Positions 17,008-22,473 of a DNA stretch of 22,473 nucleotides are shown here, piece after piece. The notes below the pieces were generated by a model, which made no database searches, was not told the DNA's origin, and worked only from the letters and a program-made list of their open reading frames with translations. The stretch's first letter is position 1. Each line of letters opens with the position of its first letter. A program made the position numbers and the translations under genes. The stretch spans positions 1 through 22,473 of the forward strand of contig DASZYF010000064.1 of assembly GCA_035545535.1 (NCBI GenBank). The letters are read 5' to 3'. This DNA is from DASZYF01 sp035545535 (GTDB lineage Bacteria; Actinomycetota; Actinomycetes; Mycobacteriales; CAJCIY01).

Positions 17008-17405
17008 CGTCCCGGATCGCGGGCCGCCTCGAGGCCGCGCGCGCCCGCCTGTCCCGCGTCACTCCCGTCCAGGCGCACGACGAGGTCGCGCGCGGCGGTG
17101 CCGTCCTCGTGGACATCCGGCCGCAGGCTCAGCGCGCGGCCGAGGGCGAGGTGCCCGGCGCGCTGATCATCGAGCGCAACGTGCTCGAGTGGCGGGTCGA
17201 CCCGACGTCGGACGCGCGCATCCCGCAGGCGAGCGGTGACGACGTGCGCTGGATCGTCTTCTGCCAGGAGGGCTACACGTCGTCCTTGGCGGCCGCGTCT
17301 CTGCAGGACCTCGGCCTCCCGCGGGCGACCGACGTCGAGGGTGGCTTCCGCGCGTGGCGCGAGGCCGGGCTGCCGACCCAGCCGGGCGGGACGCCCGCCG
17401 GTTGA
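17004..17405 (+). CDS. Rhodanese-like sulfurtransferase domain protein
   Basis: A single rhodanese domain of 133 aa. It starts with the typical helix SRVTPVQAHDEVARGGAVLVDIRP, and the active-site cysteine is C87 in VFCQEGYTSSLAA. The fold ends with DVEGGFRAWREAGLP. Such proteins carry a persulfide on the cysteine and move sulfur between thiols; the exact donor and acceptor are unknown. The GTG start at 17004 overlaps the cysteine dioxygenase stop by 4 bp, so the two are translationally coupled and probably act on the same sulfur pool. A 40-bp gap with its own promoter-like element separates it from the AIM24 gene. Confidence 0.9.
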   Translation: MTSRIAGRLEAARARLSRVTPVQAHDEVARGGAVLVDIRPQAQRAAEGEVPGALIIERNVLEWRVDPTSDARIPQASGDDVRWIVFCQEGYTSSLAAASLQDLGLPRATDVEGGFRAWREAGLPTQPGGTPAG

Positions 17406-17430
17406 CGGGTGCCGGCTCGTCATCAGCGCG

Positions 17431-17439
17431 TGCCATGCT
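17431..17439 (+). promoter_or_regulatory. Candidate leaderless extended -10 for the AIM24 gene
   Basis: TGC-CATGCT forms an extended -10-like element. Its hexamer ends 6 nt before the GTG at 17446, and no Shine-Dalgarno is visible in the 40-bp gap after the rhodanese stop. Confidence 0.45.
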
Positions 17440-17445
17440 CGCGCA

Positions 17446-18237
17446 GTGACCTACCGCCCCACGCTGATGCCGACGCAGGTCCCCGACGGGCAGGGCCCCG
17501 GGCTCTGGTACCGGATCGAGGGCGAGCTCGTGCCGGTGCTGCACCTCGCGCTCGACGGCCAGATGCCGGTGTTCTTCGAGCACCACGTGATCCTGTGGAA
17601 GCAGGCCCAGGTGCAGGTCGGCATGCACCGGTTGAAGGGCGCGTTCAAGCGCATCATCGGCGGGATGCCGATCTTCATGACCGAGGCACAGGGCGCCGGC
17701 GAGATCGCGTTCAGCCGCGACAGCGTCGGTCACGTCTTCCCGATCCACCTCACGCACGGGCAGTCGGTCGTCGTCCGCGAGCACCAGTTCCTCGCCGCCA
17801 CCGGCAACCTCGAGTACACGTTCGAGCGGGTGCGGGGCATCGGCTCGATGCTGTTCGGCCAGCAGGGCTTCTTCGTCGACCGCTTCGACGCGACGCAGGG
17901 CGACGCCGTGCTCTGGCTGCACGCGCACGGCAACGCCTTCGAGGTGAACCTCGGTCCCGGCGAGGTCATCGACATCGAGCCCGGTGGCTGGGTGTACCGC
18001 GACCCGTCGGTGCAGTACCAGCAGACGGTGTACGGCCTGAAGACCGGCCTGCTCGGGGGTGGCGGCAACATCGTGTGGAACCGCTTCTCCGGACCGGGTC
18101 GGGTCTGCCTGCAGTCCGGGTACTACACGGGCGAGGCCGCCGCGGTCGCCGGGGGAGCCGTCTCCGGCGGGGCCAAGGCCGGTCTCGGTGGTGCCGCGAT
18201 CGGCGGCCTGCTCGGCGGGATCCTCGGCGGCGACTGA
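17446..18237 (+). CDS. AIM24 family protein
   Basis: A 263-aa protein of the AIM24 (TIGR00266-like) family, a beta-rich fold related to tryptophan-RNA-attenuation-type barrels; the bacterial function is not established. Recognisable parts are the N-terminal LWYRIEGELVPVLHLALDG, the block QVQVGMHRLKGAFKRIIGG, the GMPIFMTEAQGAGEIAF segment and the DIEPGGWVYRD turn. The C-terminus is a glycine/alanine-rich tail (GGAAIGGLLGGILGGD), often seen in this family and perhaps membrane-associating. The GTG start is placed by the promoter-like element 6 nt upstream; an in-frame ATG at 17467 is an alternative. A two-CBS protein follows after 46 bp and may be co-transcribed. Confidence 0.88.
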   Translation: MTYRPTLMPTQVPDGQGPGLWYRIEGELVPVLHLALDGQMPVFFEHHVILWKQAQVQVGMHRLKGAFKRIIGGMPIFMTEAQGAGEIAFSRDSVGHVFPIHLTHGQSVVVREHQFLAATGNLEYTFERVRGIGSMLFGQQGFFVDRFDATQGDAVLWLHAHGNAFEVNLGPGEVIDIEPGGWVYRDPSVQYQQTVYGLKTGLLGGGGNIVWNRFSGPGRVCLQSGYYTGEAAAVAGGAVSGGAKAGLGGAAIGGLLGGILGGD

Positions 18238-18283
18238 GGTTCGGTTCCACGGACGCACGACTGAGCTCCAGCAGGAGGCTGTG

Positions 18284-18682
18284 ATGGCAACGCACGCGAA
18301 GGCCGGCCGATCTCCGGTGGCGCTGCGGGACGTCATGTCCGTCCCGGTCATCACGGTCGGCCACGGCGCGACGGTGGCCGAAGCCGCGCGCATCATGCGG
18401 CAGAGCAACGTGGGCTCGGTCGTCGTCACCCGTGCCCAGGCGATCGCCGGCATCTTCACCGAGCGGGACCTCGTCCGCGCGGCCGCGGCCGGTGTCGAGG
18501 CGTCGCGGTCGCTGGTGCGGGCCTGGATGACCGCGGAGCCGTTCTCGCTCCCGTCGGCCACGTCGCTCCACGACGCCTTGGAGACGCTGCGGGCGCGCAA
18601 GCACCGTCGGCTGCCGGTCGTCGACGAGGGACATCTCGTGGGCATCGTCTCGCTGTCGGACTTCGTCCGCGCCGGCGTCTGA
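18284..18682 (+). CDS. Two-CBS-domain protein
   Basis: A 132-aa stand-alone CBS pair. Repeat 1 is about residues 15-68 (LRDVMSVPVITVGHGATVAE...GIFTERDLVRA) and repeat 2 about 78-130 (VRAWMTAEPFSLPSATSLHD...LVGIVSLSDFVRAGV). CBS pairs bind adenosyl nucleotides and act as sensors; no effector domain is fused here, so its partner is unknown. The ATG at 18284 has GGAGG at 18274-18278 (5-nt spacing); the GTG just before it is too close to that site. It lies 46 bp after the AIM24 gene and 21 bp before the exonuclease gene. Confidence 0.93.
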   Translation: MATHAKAGRSPVALRDVMSVPVITVGHGATVAEAARIMRQSNVGSVVVTRAQAIAGIFTERDLVRAAAAGVEASRSLVRAWMTAEPFSLPSATSLHDALETLRARKHRRLPVVDEGHLVGIVSLSDFVRAGV

Positions 18683-18691
18683 CCGGCGTAC

Positions 18692-18697
18692 GAAGAT
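18692..18697 (+). promoter_or_regulatory. Candidate leaderless -10 element for the exonuclease III gene
   Basis: GAAGAT (NANNNT) ends 6 nt before the GTG at 18704, with no Shine-Dalgarno. It is weaker than the others, and read-through from the CBS gene is also possible. Confidence 0.35.
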
Positions 18698-18703
18698 CTG
18701 CTC

Positions 18704-19546
18704 GTGCGCGTCGCGACCTGGAACGTCAACTCCGTCCGCTCCCGCTTGCCTCGACTGCTCGAGTGGCTCGAGCAGCGCAAGCCCGACGTCGTGTGCCTGC
18801 AGGAGACCAAGGCCACGGAGGCGCAGTTCCCGCACGCTGAGGTGACCGCGCTCGGCTACGAGGTGGCGCACCACGGCACCGGCAACTGGAACGGGGTCGC
18901 GCTGCTGTCCCGCGTCGGCATCGACGACGTGCAGCGCGGGTTCGACGGTGCGCCGCAGTTCGACGGGGTGGACGAACCGCGCGCGATCGGCGCGACGTGC
19001 GGCGGGGTGCGCGTGTGGTCGCTCTACGTCCCCAACGGCCGCGACCCGGCGGACCCGCACTACGCGTACAAGCTCGAGTGGCTGCGCGCGTTGGCTCCCG
19101 TCGTCGAGGCCGAGATCGGCGCCTTCGCGTCCGGCGGAGTCATCGTCGCGGGCGACTTCAACATCGCGCCCACGGACGCCGACGTCTTCGACGTGAAGGC
19201 CTTCGCAGGCCTGACCCACGTCACTCCGCCCGAGCGCGAGGCGCTGGCCGCGCTGCGGGCCGGGGGTCTCGACGACGTCGTGCGCGACGTGTGGCCCGCC
19301 GAGCGCATCTTCAGCTACTGGGACTACCGAGCCGGCATGTTCCACAAGGACCTCGGCATGCGCATCGACCTGGTGCTCGCCTCGGCCCCGGTGTCCGGGC
19401 GCGTGAAGGCGGCGTGGATCGACCGCCAGGCCCGCAAGGGGACCGGGCCCAGCGATCACGCGCCGGTGATGGTCGACCTCGACGACGCGCCCGACGGCGC
19501 CATCGGCCCGGTCGTCCCGCCGCCCTCGCTCGGGAAGAAGCGCTAG
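18704..19546 (+). CDS. xth: Exodeoxyribonuclease III / AP endonuclease
   Basis: A Mg-dependent 3'-5' exonuclease and apurinic-site endonuclease for base-excision repair. 280 aa. The active-site set is complete: N7 (VATWNVNSVRSR), E34 (LQETK), Y108 (SLYVPNG), D151 and N153 (AGDFNIAP), and D251-H252 (GPSDHAPVMVDL). N7, E34, D151 and N153 fall at the same numbers as in E. coli ExoIII. The SYWDYRAGMFHKDLGMRIDL block before the end is also typical. A short Pro/Lys tail (PPPSLGKKR) follows. The GTG start gives the standard N-terminus. The stop is only 7 bp from the stop of the convergent cyclophilin gene. Confidence 0.96.
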   Translation: MRVATWNVNSVRSRLPRLLEWLEQRKPDVVCLQETKATEAQFPHAEVTALGYEVAHHGTGNWNGVALLSRVGIDDVQRGFDGAPQFDGVDEPRAIGATCGGVRVWSLYVPNGRDPADPHYAYKLEWLRALAPVVEAEIGAFASGGVIVAGDFNIAPTDADVFDVKAFAGLTHVTPPEREALAALRAGGLDDVVRDVWPAERIFSYWDYRAGMFHKDLGMRIDLVLASAPVSGRVKAAWIDRQARKGTGPSDHAPVMVDLDDAPDGAIGPVVPPPSLGKKR

Positions 19547-19553
19547 CCGCCGC

Positions 19554-20273
19554 TCAGCCGTCGTCGGTGACGCGGAAGCTGTTGATCGTCACCGCCGCGA
19601 CGGGCTCACCGTCGGCCCCGCCTCCCAGCACGCCCTGCGACGCGATCGCCCGCAGCACGTCGAGGCCCGTCGTGATGTGACCGAACGGCGTGTAGCTCGA
19701 GTCCAGCTGGGTGTCCTTGTACACGAGGAAGAACTGGCTGCCGCCGCTGTGCGGCGCTCCGGTGTTCGCCATCGCGACGGTGCCCGCGGGGTAGGTCGCC
19801 CCGGCGAGGTCCTCGTCCGGGATCGTGTAGCCCGGCCCGCCGGTGCCCGTGCCCGTCGGGTCGCCGCACTGGAGCACGAAGATCCCCGCCGTGGTGAGGC
19901 GGTGGCAGTGGGTGCCGTCGAGGAAGCGCTTCGTGCCGAGCCACGTGAACGAGGCGACCGTGCACGGCGTCTTCGCCGCGTCCATGGCGAACACGATGTC
20001 GCCGAGGTCGGTGTTGAGGTTCGCCGTCCGGATGCCGCTGGCGTCGACGGTCGACGGCGGCAGACCCGGGTTGCGGCCCGCCGTGTCCTCGTCCTGTGGC
20101 AGGAAGTCGCACGTCGCGTGCTTGACCGCACCCGAGCCGACGACCTGCTGCACCGACGGGGTGGGCGTGGCCGACACCGGACCCGGCCGCACGCCGGGGC
20201 CGGACGGGGACGAGCTGCAGGCGGCCGTCAGCAGGGCAGCCGCGACGGCGGCGCCGACTGCCGCGTGCCTCAC
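19554..20273 (-). CDS. Lipoprotein peptidyl-prolyl cis-trans isomerase (cyclophilin)
   Basis: An extracytoplasmic cyclophilin of 239 aa, expected to speed proline isomerisation in exported proteins. The N-terminus is a lipoprotein signal with C19 after ALLTAA, then a Ser/Pro/Thr linker. The isomerase domain (~78-235) has CHRLTT, LQCGDPTGTGTGGPGY, VAMANTG and SGGSQFFLVY, with the catalytic arginine R125. Cysteines C55, C104, C123 and C136 match those of the upstream paralogue, suggesting two disulfides. The GTG start overlaps the paralogue's stop by 4 bp (GTGA) with no Shine-Dalgarno, so it depends on coupled translation. Confidence 0.93.
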   Translation of the reverse strand: MRHAAVGAAVAAALLTAACSSSPSGPGVRPGPVSATPTPSVQQVVGSGAVKHATCDFLPQDEDTAGRNPGLPPSTVDASGIRTANLNTDLGDIVFAMDAAKTPCTVASFTWLGTKRFLDGTHCHRLTTAGIFVLQCGDPTGTGTGGPGYTIPDEDLAGATYPAGTVAMANTGAPHSGGSQFFLVYKDTQLDSSYTPFGHITTGLDVLRAIASQGVLGGGADGEPVAAVTINSFRVTDDG

Positions 20274-21106
20274 TTCGCGTACGACGCGGTGATCGAGGTG
20301 ACCTTGACGGTCTCCGCGGGCTTGCCGTCCTGCCCGCCGCCCGAGACTCCCTTCGCCGCGATCGCGTCGAGCACGTCGAGCCCCTTGGTGATCGTGCCGA
20401 CCACCGTGTAGCTGGGAGGCAGCTGGCTGTCGCCGTAGACGAGGAAGAACTGGCTGCCGCCGCTGTGGGCGGCACCCGTGTTCGCCATCGCGACGACACC
20501 ACGCTTGTAGTCGGCGCCGGTGAGGTTCTCGTCGGGCATGGTGAAGCCGGGACCGCCGCTCCCGGTCCCCGTGGGGTCACCGCACTGCAGCACCTTGAGC
20601 CCGGTCCCGGTGGTGAGGCGGTGGCAGATCGTGTTGTCGAAGTACTTCTTGCTCGCCAGGTAGGCGAGCGCGTTCGTGGTGCAGGGCGCCTTGGCGGCGT
20701 CGCCCGTGAACGTGATGACACCGCGGTTCGTCGTCATCGTGAAGGTCTCGGTGCCGGTGGTGTGCGCCGGCTTCTGCGGGGGGAGACCGGGCTTCTTCGG
20801 GTTCTGGCCGGTGCTGTCGGCCACGTAGTCGCAGGTGTCCTTGTAGACGAAGGGCGTGGCCGAGGCCGACAGCGCGGGGGTCGGCGTGGGGGTGGCGGAC
20901 GGCGAAGCGGCCGGGGCGACCGCCTTCTTGCCCGAGCCGAGCGCGCCGGCCAGCGCCAGCGGGACCAGCACCGCGGCGACCACGACGACGACGCCGGTGG
21001 TCAGCAGGGCGTTGCGCCGCCGCTTCTTGCGCTGGACCGCGCGCTGGGCGGCCTGCCGCCGCGCGTGCTGCCGTGCGAGCTCGCGCTGCCGGGACCCCTT
21101 GCCCAC
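20270..21106 (-). CDS. Membrane-anchored peptidyl-prolyl cis-trans isomerase (cyclophilin, PpiB-like)
   Basis: A 278-aa cyclophilin tethered to the outer face of the membrane. A very basic cytoplasmic N-terminus (~1-32, many Arg/Lys/Gln) is followed by one helix (~33-56), a Ser/Pro/Thr linker and the isomerase domain (~118-275). The domain shows CHRLTT (R163), LQCGDPTGTGSGGPGF, VAMANTG and SGGSQFFLVY. Cysteines C92, C142, C161 and C175 line up with those of the lipoprotein paralogue. The GTG start has GGAGG 5 nt upstream, with a TAGACT -10 candidate further up. It is the counterpart by position and type of M. tuberculosis ppiB, which also lies between relA and hisS. It is divergent from hisS. 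Confidence 0.94.
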   Translation of the reverse strand: MGKGSRQRELARQHARRQAAQRAVQRKKRRRNALLTTGVVVVVAAVLVPLALAGALGSGKKAVAPAASPSATPTPTPALSASATPFVYKDTCDYVADSTGQNPKKPGLPPQKPAHTTGTETFTMTTNRGVITFTGDAAKAPCTTNALAYLASKKYFDNTICHRLTTGTGLKVLQCGDPTGTGSGGPGFTMPDENLTGADYKRGVVAMANTGAAHSGGSQFFLVYGDSQLPPSYTVVGTITKGLDVLDAIAAKGVSGGGQDGKPAETVKVTSITASYAK

Positions 21107-21142
21107 TCCGACCTCCGACGTTCCCCCTGGGTTTGGCGCGGG

Positions 21143-21148
21143 AGTCTA
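21143..21148 (-). promoter_or_regulatory. Candidate -10 element of the cyclophilin operon
   Basis: On the minus strand TAGACT is a full TANNNT match. A start near 21136 would give a leader of about 30 nt containing the GGAGG site at 21112-21116. It is 2 bp from the oppositely oriented TAGGGT element of the hisS side. Confidence 0.5.
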
Positions 21149-21150
21149 GA

Positions 21151-21156
21151 TAGGGT
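21151..21156 (+). promoter_or_regulatory. Candidate leaderless -10 element upstream of the hisS leader ORF
   Basis: TAGGGT ends 7 nt before the ATG at 21164, the spacing of actinobacterial leaderless transcripts. It would make that ATG, not the hisS GTG, the first codon of the mRNA. Confidence 0.55.
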
Positions 21157-21163
21157 TGCTGTC

Positions 21164-21205
21164 ATGGCCGTGAACGTTGCCGGCCGGGCGAGCCGAGACC
21201 GGTGA
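21164..21205 (+). CDS. Possible 13-aa leader ORF coupled to hisS
   Basis: A short reading frame (MAVNVAGRASRDR) starts at an ATG 7 nt after a TAGGGT -10-like hexamer. Its TGA overlaps the hisS GTG by 4 bp (GTGA). The hisS start itself lacks a clear Shine-Dalgarno, so ribosomes finishing this ORF could initiate hisS. It contains three Arg codons and no His codon, so it is not a classic histidine attenuator. There is no protein-level evidence. Confidence 0.45.
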   Translation: MAVNVAGRASRDR

Positions 21206-22467
21206 GCGGCCGGTTCCAGGCACCCAAGGGAGTCCCCGACGTCGTCCCTCCGGACAGCGCGGTCTTCCTCGCGGTGCGCGAGGCGCTGGCCAGGCCGGCC
21301 CGGCAGTCGGGCTACGGCTACGTCGAGCTCCCCGTCTTCGAGGACACGGGCCTGTTCGTCCACGGCGTGGGGGAGTCCACCGACGTCGTCGGCAAGGAGA
21401 TGTACACCTTCGACGATCGCGGCGGCCGCTCGATCACGCTGCGCCCTGAAGGCACGGCGGGCGCCCTGCGCGCGATCCTCGAGGGCTCGCTCGACCGCCG
21501 CGGGCTGCCGGTCAAGCTCTGGTACTTCGGGCCGATGTTCCGGGCCGAGCGCCCCCAGAAGGGCCGGCAGCGTCAGTTCTTCCAGGTGGGGGTCGAGGCG
21601 GTCGGCAGCGAGGACGCGGCGCTCGACGCCGAGGTGATCTGGATGGCCGACGAGGGCTTCCGCTCGCTCGGGCTCACCGGCTTCCGGCTGCTCCTCAACT
21701 CCCTCGGCGACACCGAGTCCCGCGATGCGTACCGCGCGAAGCTCATCGCGTTCCTCGACGGGCTCGACCTCGACGAGGAGACCCGCGCCCGCGCTCGGCT
21801 GAACCCGCTGCGCGTTCTCGACGACAAGCGCCCCGAGGTGCAGCGCCAGCTCGTGGACGCGCCCGAGCTCCCCGGATCGCTCAACGCGGCGACGAGAGCG
21901 CACCACGACGAGGTCTGTCAGCACCTCACCGACCTCGGGGTCGCGTGGGAGGACGCGCCGAGGCTCGTCCGGGGCCTCGACTACTACACGCGCACGACGT
22001 TCGAGATCGTGCACGACGGGCTCGGGGCGCAGAGCGCGATCGGCGGCGGCGGCCGCTACGACGGGCTGTCCGAGTCGATCGGCGGCCCGCCCCTGCCCGG
22101 CGTCGGCTGGGCGCTCGGCATGGAGCGCACGCTCCTCGCCCTCGAGGCCGAGGGGCTCTCACCCGGGACCGACCCGGTCTGCACCGTCTTCTTCGTTCCG
22201 CAGGGTGACGACGCGCGACGCGCGGTCGTTCCGCTGCTCGCCGAGCTGCGCCGCGGCGGCGTCGCGGCCGACATGGTGTGGGACCGGCGGGCCTTCAAGG
22301 CCGGCCTCAAGTCGGCGGACCGCGTCGGCGCGCGCTTCGCGGTCATCGTCGGCGAGCGCGAGCTGGCCGAGAGCGTCGCGCAGATCAAGGACCTCGCGTC
22401 GGGCGAGCAGGATGCTGTCGCTCTGCCCGCGCTCGTCAGCACGCTTCTCGAGAGGACTGCCCTGTGA
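21202..22467 (+). CDS. hisS: Histidine--tRNA ligase
   Basis: A class II aminoacyl-tRNA synthetase that charges tRNA-His. 421 aa, the normal size. The GTG start gives the typical N-terminus SGRFQAPKGVPDVVPPDSA. Motif 2 is in LWYFGPMFRAERPQKGRQRQ followed by FFQVGVE. The histidine-specific blocks are VRGLDYYTRTTFE and GGGGRYDGL, and motif 3 is GVGWALGMERTLLAL. The C-terminal anticodon-binding domain is about residues 325-418. Translation is probably coupled to the 13-codon ORF upstream, and the stop overlaps the next start by 4 bp (GTGA). Its location beside a cyclophilin gene matches the actinobacterial order, but the metallo-beta-lactamase/glyoxalase gene found between them in M. tuberculosis is absent here. 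Confidence 0.97.
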   Translation: MSGRFQAPKGVPDVVPPDSAVFLAVREALARPARQSGYGYVELPVFEDTGLFVHGVGESTDVVGKEMYTFDDRGGRSITLRPEGTAGALRAILEGSLDRRGLPVKLWYFGPMFRAERPQKGRQRQFFQVGVEAVGSEDAALDAEVIWMADEGFRSLGLTGFRLLLNSLGDTESRDAYRAKLIAFLDGLDLDEETRARARLNPLRVLDDKRPEVQRQLVDAPELPGSLNAATRAHHDEVCQHLTDLGVAWEDAPRLVRGLDYYTRTTFEIVHDGLGAQSAIGGGGRYDGLSESIGGPPLPGVGWALGMERTLLALEAEGLSPGTDPVCTVFFVPQGDDARRAVVPLLAELRRGGVAADMVWDRRAFKAGLKSADRVGARFAVIVGERELAESVAQIKDLASGEQDAVALPALVSTLLERTAL

Positions 22468-22473
22468 TCCGCA
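22464..22473 (+). CDS. First codons of a following gene, possibly aspS
   Basis: GTG at 22464 overlaps the hisS stop (GTGA) and reads V-I-R before the window ends. aspS often follows hisS, and AspRS proteins commonly begin with a similar M-[LI]-R-T sequence, so aspS is the best guess; three codons cannot prove it. Confidence 0.4.

Noticed and set aside
17402..17407. TTGACG as a -35 for the AIM24 promoter
   Set aside because: It matches the consensus but is 26 bp from the -10 candidate, too far for a normal promoter, and it overlaps the rhodanese stop codon.

Overview
The window is a contiguous piece of a high-GC actinobacterial (Actinomycetota) chromosome. The evidence is the very GC-rich third codon positions, the many GTG/TTG starts, the gene order secD-secF-apt-rel ... 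cyclophilin-hisS (a conserved actinobacterial neighbourhood), a mycobacterial-type bifunctional Rel, and secreted proteins with a LAxTG-type (sortase E) tail. I cannot name the genus. I see no tRNA, rRNA, insertion sequence, phage gene or CRISPR array, and no gene-free stretch longer than about 190 bp.

Layout. (1) 1-5290, plus strand: the 3' part of secD, then secF, apt and rel, i.e. protein export, adenine salvage and (p)ppGpp control. (2) 5313-9758: a secreted, probably wall-anchored penicillin-acylase-family hydrolase (plus strand) meets a secreted NlpC/P60 peptidoglycan hydrolase (minus strand); their 3' ends overlap by 45 bp. (3) 9869-12939, minus: gcvP behind a single-aptamer glycine riboswitch. 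(4) 12932-13665, minus: two small membrane proteins, one of the DUF3817 type. (5) 13731-14318, plus: an HD-domain protein with a PhnZ/MIOX-like set of metal ligands. (6) 14320-16417, minus: a secreted subtilase and an SDR dehydrogenase. (7) 16498-19546, plus: cysteine dioxygenase, rhodanese, AIM24-family protein, two-CBS protein and exonuclease III. (8) 19554-21106, minus: two paralogous extracytoplasmic cyclophilins, one lipoprotein and one membrane-anchored. (9) 21164-22473, plus: a 13-codon leader ORF, hisS, and the first bases of another gene (possibly aspS).

How it fits together. Regions 1, 8 and 9 look like the ancestral core neighbourhood; in M. tuberculosis secD, secF, apt, relA, ppiB and hisS lie within a few genes of one another. 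Here about 14 kb of mostly self-contained accessory genes (regions 2-7) sits between rel and the cyclophilins. Expression signals differ between gene groups. Core and operon genes use Shine-Dalgarno sites or 4-bp GTGA stop/start overlaps. At least six accessory genes have no Shine-Dalgarno but carry a NANNNT -10-like hexamer exactly 6 nt before the start codon, the pattern of leaderless transcripts. I did not find a clear, wholly new multi-gene system. The best leads are the HD-type putative diiron oxygenase, the LAATG-tailed acylase, the operator-like repeats between the SDR and cysteine dioxygenase genes, and the leaderless leader ORF coupled to hisS.
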